NCBI GenBank assembly: GCA_022376925.1
Contig: JAIOJX010000025.1
Span: forward strand, 138,033,301-138,097,300
Origin: Tragulus kanchil
Lineage: Eukaryota; Chordata; Mammalia; Artiodactyla; Tragulidae
Length of the DNA stretch: 64,000 bases
Direction of reading: 5' to 3'
A program made the position numbers and the translations under genes. This document shows positions 23,715 through 33,639 of this stretch, one piece after another. The notes beneath the pieces were generated by a model. It ran no database searches. It saw only the letters and a list, made by a program, of their open reading frames with translations, and was not told the DNA's origin. Within the stretch, counting starts at the first letter, position 1, and the number at the start of each line of letters is the position of its first letter.

Positions 23715-25936
23715 TAGTTTAATTCTGTACAGAAGTGGCATCCTGTGGTATTTGTCCTTCTCTTTCTGGCTTACTACAAAAAACAATGCTTCTTTGAAAC
23801 AAAGACTACCCCCCTCCCAGAATCACTGTGGGTAGGTGATTAGGTTTCACAGATTATTAAGTAGTTATTCATATGTGTGCAGTCCAGAAATGTGCCAAGA
23901 TGGAAAAGTTCCAAACCAGATAGAGAAAGGCGGTGGGCTTTTCTCTAAAAGGGAATGCAAACAACCAAGATATTGCTACCCCATGAAGCATCAGAGATGG
24001 GGAGAATGGAAAAAGATTTTCTTTCTGGTGTTTGCTGGCAATGAGCCAGAGCCCCTGACACTGGTTACTTTGACTCAAGGCAGACATTCATTCCGCGCTA
24101 GCTGGATCATGGACTCTGGGGTGAAGCCCCCAGAGCTAGCAAGCTGCTTTCTGATGGAAATGTTTGAACCCGGGCAGTAAATTCTGAGAGGCCTCAAAAA
24201 ATGATAACCCAAACAGCAGAAATAGAAAAGACTATCTGTTCATTTGAAAGTGCTTTAAAGACGAGTTCCTGACTTGTGGAAGTATCTTTTTTCTTTTTAA
24301 TAAGCTGCTTCAGCAGCAATGTTTCTTACTCAAGTACATTCTAAAGCAAGCAAGGCTATAGATTAAAAACTATCATAGGAAGAGGCAAAGCATCAGTCAA
24401 AACAGATTTGCATCTGTAGGATGTTGGAAATCTCTTTAAGCTTAGTCTGTTATGGGAGCCAGAAATACAGTAGACATTCACTAAGAATGAAGCTTCATCT
24501 AAGTTTCTCTTGAGTGAAGACAGGACTGTTACTCTTTAAGAACATACTTCCACCAGGAAGCTCAAGGCAAGGAGGACCCACAGTGTTAACCTGCATACTG
24601 GATTTGGAGGAGCAATCAAGCACAGTCATTTCTAATTCCCAAATGTTCCCTACTACTTTGAGAAGTGATTTCTTGGATGGGAGCACTGGCTCAGGACTGT
24701 TTAAGCTAGCGTGGCAGAGGGGATCAAGCACCCAGTGTTGACTCTACTGGGGACCTGAATTCCAGATACTCTCATCTATTTCACCCTATGAATGTTTCTT
24801 TAGCCAGTAATCCTCTTGAACCCTGTCTTGCCCCCCAAACATTTTAGTTTAATTCTGTACAGAAGTGGCATCCTGTGGTATTTGTCCTTCTCTTTCTGGC
24901 TTACTACAAAAAACAATGCTTCTTTGAAACAAAGACTACCCCCCTCCCAGAATCACTGTGGGTAGGTGATTAGGTTTCACAGATTATTAAGTAGTTATTC
25001 ATATGTGTGCAGTCCAGAAATGTGCCAAGATGGAAAAGTTCCAAACCAGATAGAGAAAGGCGGTGGGCTTTTCTCTAAAAGGGAATGCAAACAACCAAGA
25101 TATTGCTACCCCATGAAGCATCAGAGATGGGGAGAATGGAAAAAGATTTTCTTTCTGGTGTTTGCTGGCAATGAGCCAGAGCCCCTGACACTGGTTACTT
25201 TGACTCAAGGCAGACATTCATTCCGCGCTAGCTGGATCATGGACTCTGGGGTGAAGCCCCCAGAGCTAGCAAGCTGCTTTCTGATGGAAATGTTTGAACC
25301 CGGCAGTAAATTCTGAGAGGCCTCAAAAATGATAACCCAAACAGCAGAAATAGAAAAGACTATCTGTTCATTTGAAAGTGCTTTAAAGACGAGTTCCTGA
25401 CTTGTGGAAGTATCTTTTTTCTTTTTAATAAGCTGCTTCAGCAGCAATGTTTCTTACTCAAGTACATTCTAAAGCAAGCAAGGCTATAGATTAAAAACTA
25501 TCATAGGAAGAGGCAAAGCATCAGTCAAAACAGATTTGCATCTGTAGGATGTTGGAAATCTCTTTAAGCTTAGTCTGTTATGGGAGCCAGAAATACAGTA
25601 GACATTCACTAAGAATGAAGCTTCATCTAAGTTTCTCTTGAGTGAAGACAGGACTGTTACTCTTTAAGAACATACTTCCACCAGGAAGCTCAAGGCAAGG
25701 AGGACCCACAGTGTTAACCTGCATACTGGATTTGGAGGAGCAATCAAGCACAGTCATTTCTAATTCCCAAATGTTCCCTACTACTTTGAGAAGTGATTTC
25801 TTGGATGGGAGCACTGGCTCAGGACTGTTTAAGCTAGCGTGGCAGAGGGGATCAAGCACCCAGTGTTGACTCTACTGGGGACCTGAATTCCAGATACTCT
25901 CATCTATTTCACCCTATGAATGTTTCTTTAGCCCAG
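23715..25936. repeat. Direct duplication D9, 1130 bp
   Basis: Copy 1 is about 23715-24806 and copy 2 about 24845-25936. Differences include cccgggcag/cccggcag and ctcaaaaaatg/ctcaaaaatg. About 38 bases of non-matching sequence (taatcctcttgaaccctgtc and so on) separate them. It overlaps D8, so the shared edge occurs three times. Confidence 0.92.
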
Positions 25937-26031
25937 TAACCTAGTATCTAGCTCACTTGTGCTCTCTTTGCTTGACAATCCTGACTCCAATTAAATCAGC
26001 TTTAGTGTGGTTCAGATGTCATAGTGCTGGT

Positions 26032-26250
26032 GCTCAGTCACTCAGTCCTGTCTAGCTCTTGGTGACCCCATGGACTGTAGCCCATCAGGCTCCTCCGTCC
26101 ATGGAATTCTCCATGCAAAAATACTAGAGTGAGTTGCCATTGCCTTCTCCAGGGGATCTTCTCAACCCAGGGATCAAAGCCACACCTCCGCTATCTCCTG
26201 CAATGGCAGATGGATTCTTCACCACTGAGCCACCAGCAAAGTCTGCTCAT
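26032..26250 (-). mobile_element. Full-length Bov-A2 SINE
   Basis: ggtgctcagtcactcagtcc, ttggtgaccccatggactgt, accagtgag-type middle (aaaatactagagtgagttgc) and ttcaccactgagccaccagc span the whole Bov-A2 consensus in reverse. The duplicate is at 27098-27316. Confidence 0.9.
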
Positions 26251-26316
26251 ATTGTCTTCTCTGTGTCTATTTCTCTTAATATGTGTGTGTATGTTTGTTT
26301 GTTTTTTCACAAGGAC

Positions 26317-26480
26317 ACCAGGCATATTGGATTAAGGGTCCATCCTACACCAATGTGACTTCATCTTCCGTGGCATCTGCAATGACCCTATTTCCAAATA
26401 AGGTCACATTCTGAGGAGATTAAGACTTCACCATATGAATGTTGGGGAGGACAGAATTCAACCCATAACACTACACAGAG
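26317..26480. mobile_element. Old mammalian interspersed repeat, family not assigned
   Basis: gaccctatttccaaataagg, tcacattctgagg and gacagaattcaacccataac belong to a widespread mammalian repeat that I recognise by sequence but cannot name with confidence. The duplicate is at about 27383-27546. Confidence 0.5.
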
Positions 26481-28239
26481 TTCGATCACAAAGCACTCAT
26501 GTAAATTCAAAAAAATGCTTTTGACCAATAACTATAAAAATAATAAAAAAAGAAAACAATAATCGGAATAATCTGGGCAGATTTGCCCACTATTTTACAA
26601 CACTTTCTGCTCCTGATGGGAAATTGAGATGGAAGACAAGATTCTGCTGTTCACTCAGTCAGATCTCTTGGAGTCTCAGCATGAAGCTTCATCTAAGTTT
26701 CTCTTGAGTGAAGACAGGACTGTTACTCTTTAAGAACATACTTCCACCAGGAAGCTCAAGGCAAGGAGGACCCACAGTGTTAACCTGCATACTGGATTTG
26801 GAGGAGCAATCAAGCACAGTCATTTCTAATTCCCAAATGTTCCCTACTACTTTGAGAAGTGATTTCTTGGATGGGAGCACTGGCTCAGGACTGTTTAAGC
26901 TAGCGTGGCAGAGGGGATCAAGCACCCAGTGTTGACTCTACTGGGGACCTGAATTCCAGATACTCTCATCTATTTCACCCTATGAATGTTTCTTTAGCCC
27001 AGTAACCTAGTATCTAGCTCACTTGTGCTCTCTTTGCTTGACAATCCTGACTCCAATTAAATCAGCTTTAGTGTGGTTCAGATGTCATAGTGCTGGTGCT
27101 CAGTCACTCAGTCCTGTCTAGCTCTTGGTGACCCCATGGACTGTAGCCCATCAGGCTCCTCCGTCCATGGAATTCTCCATGCAAAAATACTAGAGTGAGT
27201 TGCCATTGCCTTCTCCAGGGGATCTTCTCAACCCAGGGATCAAAGCCACACCTCCGCTATCTCCTGCAATGGCAGATGGATTCTTCACCACTGAGCCACC
27301 AGCAAAGTCTGCTCATATTGTCTTCTCTGTGTCTATTTCTCTTAATATGTGTGTGTATGTTTGTTTGTTTTTTCACAAGGACACCAGGCATATTGGATTA
27401 AGGGTCCATCCTACACCAATGTGACTTCATCTTCCGTGGCATCTGCAATGACCCTATTTCCAAATAAGGTCACATTCTGAGGAGATTAAGACTTCACCAT
27501 ATGAATGTTGGGGAGGACAGAATTCAACCCATAACACTACACAGAGTTCGATCACAAAGCACTCATGTAAATTCAAAAAAATGCTTTTGACCAATAACTA
27601 TAAAAATAATAAAAAAAGAAAAACATAATCGGAATAATCTGGGCAGATTTGCCCACTATTTTACAACACTTTCTGCTCCTGATGGGAAATTGAGATGGAA
27701 GACAAGATTCTGCTGTTCACTCAGTCAGATAGTTTCCTTTCATCTCTTGGAGTCTCAGCATGAAGTCACTCAGAATGTGATTACTGTTTCAAAATAGGTA
27801 TGTGATAATATGTGATATTTGCTCTACAGGCTGGCTTTACTATCTCACTTTCAATGAGCTGCTATTTCATGTTTTGCTGGGCTTCTCTGTTTCACTCTGC
27901 AGTGATGGCAGGAAAATACTTGTCCATCTCACTGAATCCTTGCACTTTTACCTGGACTGCCCTCTCCATCCCTCTCTCACCTCAGCCGTAACTAAACCAA
28001 TAGACAAAGATGGAAAGTTGTCAGCTTCCAAGTGAAACAAAAAGGGAGGGTGTTAAGAAGGGAAGAAAGAAGGAAATGAAAAACCTTTATGCAAATGTAA
28101 GCGTTGGACACGGCTGAAGCAACTTAGCACGCAAGGCTCTATAGGTTGTATGATATGGTCTTCTGTCTTCCTGCTCACTCAGGCTAAATAAAAATGTCAA
28201 ACACTAGGAGAGTGGGGTGGCGTGAATGGTAGCCCCATG

Positions 28240-28860
28240 CCCCAAGAGATATGTCCACATCCGAATCCCCAGAACTAGTAAACGTTATCTTATTTGGAAA
28301 AAGGATCTTAGAAGATGTAATTAAAAGACCTTGAGATGAAGCGATCACCTGTATTATCTGGGTGGGCCCAAGGTCCAGTGATAACTGTCTCTATAAAAGA
28401 CACACAAGGGATTTCCCTGGTGGTCCAACGGTTAAGACTGAACCTTCCAATACAGGGAGTATAGGTTCGAACCCTGGTTGGGGAAGTAAGACACCACATG
28501 CTTCGGGGTCAAAAAACCAAAACATAAATTGTAACAAATTCAATAAAGACTTTAAAAATAGTCCACATCAAAAAAAAATTTGCAAATCTTCTAAAAAAAT
28601 AAAAAAGACACATGGAAGATTCGATGATACAGTGGAGAAATAGAGGTGGAAGCAAAGATGCAGGTGACTTGTCACAATCTAAGGAAGCCTGAGAATGCCA
28701 GCAGCCACCAGAAGCTGGAAGAGGAAAGGGGGGACTCCCCTCCAGAACCTCTAGAGGGAGTGCAGCCCTGATGACACTTCCGTTTCAGAACGCTGGCCTC
28801 CAGACCTGTGAGAGCTTACGTTTTTGTTATTGTAAGCCACCTAGTTTGTGATCCTGTATA
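28240..28860. mobile_element. Old mammalian interspersed repeat interrupted by a SINE
   Basis: tatgtccacatccgaatccc, gacctt­gagatg-like sequence near 28330, then ctccagaacctctagaggga and gtaagccacctagtttgtga lie in the order of one old dispersed element. A younger SINE at 28408-28600 splits it. The right part is duplicated at 29812-29985 by D11. Confidence 0.5.
28408..28600 (+). mobile_element. tRNA-derived SINE (Bov-tA/CHR type)
   Basis: gggatttccctggtggtcca and ataggttcgaaccctggttg show the tRNA-like head with an intact B-box-like motif; an A-rich tail follows. aaaagacaca on both sides (about 28395 and 28603) is the likely target-site duplication. Confidence 0.82.
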
Positions 28861-28871
28861 GCTGCAGCTTT

Positions 28872-28935
28872 GGGCTTCCCAGGGGGCGCCAGTGGTAAAG
28901 AACCTGCCTGCCAACACAGGAGATAATAGGAGAGC
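28872..28935 (+). mobile_element. Bov-A2/Bov-tA 5' fragment
   Basis: gggcttcccagggggcgcca and aagaacctgcctgccaacac match the SINE head only. The duplicate is at 29992-30055. Confidence 0.75.
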
Positions 28936-29254
28936 CCAGAGCAGGCTCAGTTTCTCTTTCCTTCCGCCTCCCTAGCGGGACGGCTCCCTCAAAGCCCTAG
29001 GACCTGGGGGATGAGCAGCAACAACTGTGGGTGTGCACCTGGGACCCTGACCTCAGCCCTACAGGCCAGCAGTGAGCCTGTTCTGGTCTTCCACATCACC
29101 TGGAGTAGAACTGGCAGGTAAGTTCAGTATCCCACTCACCTTATAAAATTTCTTTGATATTGGTTCTTAAATTTTCTAACTGCTGTGTGTTTGCTACAAA
29201 GAAAGGCCAAAGAGTTTTCTGGACTCATGGCCTTGTATGGACCTTTTATTTATT

Positions 29255-29554
29255 TATTTATTTTTAATTTTAATGGGATATATATATATATATACTCTTT
29301 TTTTGGCCACTTCTATGGTCTTTCATTTATTTTCATCTTTGTTCTTTGGCCTGTGTGGGCCTTCCATTGCAGTGGCCTCGCTCCTCGCAGAGCACCGGCT
29401 CTGGGCGCATGTGCTCCAGAGCGCTGACTTGGTAGTTGGACACATCCGTCCAGCCGCTCCGCGGCACGTGCGGTCTTCCCAGGTCAGGGATCAAACCAGC
29501 GCCCCTTGCACTGCAAGGTGGTGTCTTTACCCACAGGATCACCAGGGAAACCCT
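29255..29554 (-). mobile_element. tRNA-derived SINE, window-abundant variant
   Basis: After a T-rich tail and a short TA repeat, ttggccacttctatggtctt starts a body of about 250 bases ending at the head (atcaccagggaaaccct). The body shares tctttgttctttggcctgtg, gagcaccggctctgggcgca and gttggacacatccgtccagc with the elements at 47145, 48990, 49610, 50513, 54847 and 60875. The duplicate is at 30375-30674. Confidence 0.82.
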
Positions 29555-31666
29555 GACCTTTTGCTTTGATATTAGTTTATTTATGGCTCCCTCTTTAAAA
29601 AAAAAAAAACGATATTTGTTGTTCAGGGGGAAAAATGTGTTTTATTATACATCTTCAAGACTACAAAACCCATCTACAGACCCTAAGTCACTACCTCCTA
29701 GAAATTCCACAAAGCAACTTATTAAAGCATGCTGAAGACAGACAAGACGCACACAACCCAAACGGTTAAAGCAATGTATGAATGGGTACAAAGCATTCGG
29801 GATTACCAAAACCTGAGAATGCCAGCAGCCACAAACTGGAAGAGGAAAGGGGGACTCCCCTCCAGAACCTCTAGAGGGAGTGCAGCCCTGATGACACTTC
29901 CGTTTCAGAACGCTGGCCTCCAGACCTGTGAGAGCTTACGTTTTTGTTATTGTAAGCCACCTAGTTTGTGATCCTGTATAGCTGCAGCTTTGGGCTTCCC
30001 AGGGGGCGCCAGTGGTAAAGAACCTGCCTGCCAACACAGGAGATAATAGGAGAGCCCAGAGCAGGCTCAGTTTCTCTTTCCTTCCGCCTCCCTAGCGGGA
30101 CGGCTCCCTCAAAGCCCTAGGACCTGGGGGATGAGCAGCAACAACTGTGGGTGTGCACCTGGGACCCTGACCTCAGCCCTACAGGCCAGCAGTGAGCCTG
30201 TTCTGGTCTTCCACATCACCTGGAGTAGAACTGGCAGGTAAGTTCAGTATCCCACTCACCTTATAAAATTTCTTTGATATTGGTTCTTAAATTTTCTAAC
30301 TGCTGTGTGTTTGCTACAAAGAAAGGCCAAAGAGTTTTCTGGACTCATGGCCTTGTATGGACCTTTTATTTATTTATTTATTTTTAATTTTAATGGGATA
30401 TATATATATATATACTCTTTTTTTGGCCACTTCTATGGTCTTTCATTTATTTTCATCTTTGTTCTTTGGCCTGTGTGGGCCTTCCATTGCAGTGGCCTCG
30501 CTCCTCGCAGAGCACCGGCTCTGGGCGCATGTGCTCCAGAGCGCTGACTTGGTAGTTGGACACATCCGTCCAGCCGCTCCGCGGCACGTGCGGTCTTCCC
30601 AGGTCAGGGATCAAACCAGCGCCCCTTGCACTGCAAGGTGGTGTCTTTACCCACAGGATCACCAGGGAAACCCTGACCTTTTGCTTTGATATTAGTTTAT
30701 TTATGGCTCCCTCTTTAAAAAAAAAAAAAAGATATTTGTTGTTCAGGGGGAAAAATGTGTTTTATTATACATCTTCAAGACTACAAAACCCATCTACAGA
30801 CCCTAAGTCACTACCTCCTAGAAATTCCACAAAGCAACTTATTAAAGCATGCTGAAGACAGACAAGACGCACACAACCCAAACGGTTAAAGCAATGTATG
30901 AATGGGTACAAAGCATTCGCAACCCACGCAGCAATAAGGTAATATGCAAAGATTAAATCCATTTTCAGAATGGAAGTCCTACTTGCGAGAGCAGTAATCA
31001 GAAAGGAGGAAATGAGCTCCTCTCTGAATCACCTAGAAGTTTTCACAGAGAAATAGAATTCTAGGATTTGACCATGTGATAGTCTGTCCCTGAGCAAGCT
31101 CTCTAAAAAGAGCTGATTTGAGTTTAATTCCATTCACAAATGTTTACTACAGTTGGTGCTACAGAAACATAGCTGAGTAAAATAATCATTGACTCCAGGA
31201 ATTCACAGTAGGGGGCGGCAGGAAGAGACACACAAATAATCACGTTTTGATGGGATGAGTTTTAACTCAGGGGATCAGAACATCGTGATGTTATATTCAT
31301 CACAACGAGCTGAGTATAAGGCTCTACACCTGGGGGTCACGGGTGTGCAGCGTTGCAGTTGTGCTTGTCGTTGGAGCTTAGGTGAAGGTGTCCCCCTAGC
31401 GGGCGTAGGCTAATGCAGGGACCAGGGCAGGTCAGGATGCTAACCCCGCGCCGCCGAGAAGGTCAACGCGCGCGACCGATAGGCCTCCACCCCCCGCACC
31501 CGCCGAGGAGCGGAGTCGGGGCGGGGGAGTGGGCGCCGGCCGCCAGGGGGCGCCGCGGCCTCGCGCCGCGCGGGCGGTTGCGTTTCCGGGCACCCGGGGC
31601 GCCGGCGCCACCGCCATCGCGGTCCGGCGCGTCCCCGCTGCACGCGGCGAAACGTCCGCGGCTCCC

Positions 31667-31680
31667 GTTACCGAGGCAAC
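31667..31680 (+). promoter_or_regulatory. RFX-type X-box
   Basis: gttaccgaggcaac is a near-perfect inverted repeat with the two RFX half-sites GTTACC and GGCAAC separated by two bases. RFX factors control many ciliary and centrosomal genes through such sites. It lies about 160 bases upstream of the exon 1 donor. A copy lies at 32798-32811. Confidence 0.75.
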
Positions 31681-31718
31681 CGCGGCGCCTCCTCCGCGCC
31701 GGCCCGGATCGTCTCTCC

Positions 31719-31732
31719 GCGCCATTTTCAAA
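31719..31732. promoter_or_regulatory. CDE/CHR-like or YY1/E2F-like element
   Basis: gcgccattttcaaa combines a GC-rich half with TTCAAA (reverse of the CHR core TTTGAA) three bases away; on the minus strand AAAATGGCGC also resembles YY1 and E2F sites. It lies next to the inferred start region. The assignment is motif-based only. Confidence 0.4.
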
Positions 31733-31734
31733 CT

Positions 31735-31840
31735 GTCCTAGCGCCGGAGCCGGTTTCTGCGGCGGAAGGACCCAGCGAGGGCGGCGAGGCGCGAGGCGAG
31801 ATGCGAGTGCTAGCGGAGGGAGCGGCGGCCGGGGCTGCGG
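31735..31840 (+). other. CEP135: CEP135 non-coding exon 1 (start approximate)
   Basis: The segment ends in ggggctgcgg/gtgagcg, a strong splice donor at 31841. Its 5' edge is estimated from the position of the promoter motifs, because no transcript evidence is available. An ATG at 31801 opens a short upstream ORF that would end just after the junction with exon 2. A copy is at about 32866-32970. The alternative is that the true start lies tens of bases up or down. Confidence 0.65.
31801..31840 (+). CDS. Upstream ORF, first part, spliced to exon 2
   Basis: The ATG at 31801 opens 13 codons in exon 1 (MRVLAEGAAAGAA) plus one base. Joined to exon 2 at 49941 it reads two more codons (E, F) and stops at TAA 49946-49948, 36 bases before the CEP135 ATG. 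G is at -3 but C at +4, so initiation context is moderate. If used, it could reduce CEP135 translation. Its existence depends on transcription starting upstream of 31801 and on splicing to this exon 2; it may have no function. Confidence 0.35.
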
Positions 31841-32790
31841 GTGAGCGGGCGCGGGACGGGAGGGCCGGGCGGGGCGGCGCCTGCGCCTCCCGGGCGCTCC
31901 CCGCGGGCCGGGGCCGGGGCCGGGCCCGGGCGCGGCCGGCAGGAGGCCGCGCGGCCTCGGGAGGAAGTGGAGCCCGGGCAGGCGAGGCGCCGAGAGGCCG
32001 CGCTGCGGACGCCCCTTCCCTTCCGCCCATTCCCTTCCGCCCCCGGCCGTGGAGCTGCGGCCCGAGGTCGGCCTGGCGTGGCGGGGGCGCCCGGCACCTC
32101 CGGCCCCGCTCGTCTCGGGCGTCTCTGCAGTTCCAGCCGACCTCCTACTGACTGATGGGTTGATTTAAAAGTTAGAATGTCCTTTCGTGTAAGAATCAAA
32201 CAGGTTCTTTGTGAAAACAAGTGCCCCAGAGCCTAGGACAAATCATTGATTAACCTTTGCCCGGCACCTTAGTAAACATTGCCTCTTTCTTCTGCTCTCT
32301 GCTATTTTTAGTTGAGGGAGGGAGGACTGGACTGGATAGATAACCTCAGTGAAGCCTGGTTTGGGGTGTCTTTTTAAATTTTTTTAGCTCCTGTGCATCA
32401 CAAGAGATAAGATACATACAGAGTACTTTTGTAAAAATGAGACGTACTGACTTTGAGACGGCAGCCCTCCCAAATTAAGCAACTGGATAGCTCCAGACAT
32501 TCATGCTTTGAGAACCTCTAACCCTTTATATTGTTCTGCTAGAAAGTTTCGGTATAGTCGCAGTGTTGGGATGACGTAGACGGGGTTGGTACTGGTGGTG
32601 GAGGACAGCAGCCATGGGTGGGGAAAGCTTAATACATGGTTTTTTGTCCTTTCTGGGAGGATTGTAATCATCTGTCCTGTGTGTTGATGATTTTTTAAGA
32701 CAGGTACTCATGTTGTCTCTCTCAGAAGGATGCGAGGATATTTAATTTCTGGATAACCAAAGTTGGTAAAAAAGGGGGAGGGGGGCCCCA

Positions 32791-33270
32791 GGCTCCCGTT
32801 ACCGAGGCAACCGCGGCGCCTCCTCCGCGCCGGCCCGGATCGTCTCTCCGCGCCATTTTCAAACTGTCCTAGCGCCGGAGCCGGTTTCTGCGGCGAAAGG
32901 CCCAGCGAGGGCGGCGAGGCGCGAGGCGAGATGCGAGTGCTAGCGGAGGGAGCGGCGGCCGGGGCTGCGGGTGAGCGGGCGCGGGACGGGAGGGCCGGGC
33001 GGGCGGCGCCTGCGCCTCCCGGGCGCTCCCCGCGGGCCGGGGCCGGGGCCGGGCCGGGCGCGGCCGGCAGGAGGCCGCGCGGCCTCGGGAGGAAGTGGAG
33101 CCCGGGCAGGCGAGGCGCCGAGAGGCCGCGCTGCGGACGCCCCTTCCCTTCCGCCCATTCCCTTCCGCCCCCGGCCGTGGAGCTGCGGCCCGAGGTCGGC
33201 CTGGCGTGGCGGGGGCGCCCGGCACCTCCGGCCCCGCTCGTCTCGGGCGTCTCTGCAGTTCCAGCCGACC
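32791..33270 (+). promoter_or_regulatory. CEP135: Duplicate copy of CEP135 core promoter and exon 1
   Basis: It repeats the X-box, the CHR-like element, exon 1 with its donor (GT at 32971) and the start of intron 1. Compared with the first copy it carries several single-base losses in G/C runs and lacks the upstream half of the island. It is part of D12 and probably does not exist separately in the genome. Confidence 0.75.
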
Positions 33271-33639
33271 TCCTACTGACTGATGGGTTGATTTAAAAGT
33301 TAGAATGTCCTTTCGTGTAAGAATCAAACAGGTTCTTTGTGAAAACAAGTGCCCCAGAGCCTAGGACAAATCATTGATTAACCTTTGCCCGGCACCTTAG
33401 TAAACATTGCCTCTTTCTTCTGCTCTCTGCTATTTTTAGTTGAGGGAGGGAGGACTGGACTGGATAGATAACCTCAGTGAAGCCTGGTTTGGGGTGTCTT
33501 TTTAAATTTTTTTAGCTCCTGTGCATCACAAGAGATAAGATACATACAGAGTACTTTTGTAAAAATGAGACGTACTGACTTTGAGACGGCAGCCCTCCCA
33601 AATTAAGCAACTGGATAGCTCCAGACATTCATGCTTTGA

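Larger units (their letters stand above)
21654..23947. repeat. Direct duplication D8, about 1.15 kb
   Basis: Copy 1 is about 21654-22800 and copy 2 22801-23947. The main difference is the L1 T-run (ttatttttttttttta against ttaatttttttta). The join falls at gcttttctctaaag, with six shared bases. The unit holds three SINEs and an L1 tail. Confidence 0.93.
25615..27765. repeat. Direct duplication D10, 1066 bp
   Basis: Copy 1 is about 25615-26686 and copy 2 about 26681-27765. The end of copy 1 lacks 13 bases that copy 2 has (cagtcagat/ctcttgg). Another difference is gaaaacaataatc/gaaaaacataatc. It overlaps D9, so the segment at 24495-24741 is present three times. Confidence 0.92.
28688..30930. 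repeat. Direct duplication D11, 1120 bp
   Basis: Copy 1 is about 28688-29800 and copy 2 about 29812-30930. A 12-base A-run in copy 1 (before cgata) is longer in copy 2. The start of copy 2 has lost bases (gccaccagaagctgg against gccacaaactgg). Confidence 0.92.
6580..31399. other. EXOC1-CEP135 intergenic region
   Basis: No conserved coding exon is recognisable here on either strand; open frames of 60-140 codons are duplicated with the repeats and lack family resemblance. The elements listed separately account for part of it. Stretches with nothing identifiable include about 6580-7457, 9656-10309, 10764-11330, 11464-12183, 13766-14536, 15138-16233, 16671-17290, 18676-19141, 21311-21653, 23949-24806, 27766-28239, 28936-29254 and 30931-31399. 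Much of it is present twice, so the true length is about 11 kb shorter than drawn. Confidence 0.65.
31400..32130. promoter_or_regulatory. CEP135: CEP135 CpG-island promoter
   Basis: GC content and CpG density jump sharply from about 31400 and fall back after about 32130; the flanks on both sides are AT-rich. There is no TATA box near the inferred start. The island covers the core promoter, non-coding exon 1 and the start of intron 1. A second, shorter copy (about 32791-33270) belongs to duplication D12 and lacks the upstream 260 bases. The gene is probably broadly expressed from dispersed start sites, as usual for CpG-island promoters; that is inference. Confidence 0.88.

Noticed and set aside
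27802..28035. 77-codon open frame upstream of the old repeat as a small gene
   Set aside because: No recognisable family, no splice or promoter context, and length expected by chance.
31413..32220. Long GC-rich open frames in both directions at the CpG island as a novel gene
   Set aside because: Open frames on both strands and in all phases are expected in CpG-rich DNA lacking stops. Composition is arginine/alanine/proline/glycine-rich without any domain, and the region is the CEP135 promoter and exon 1.
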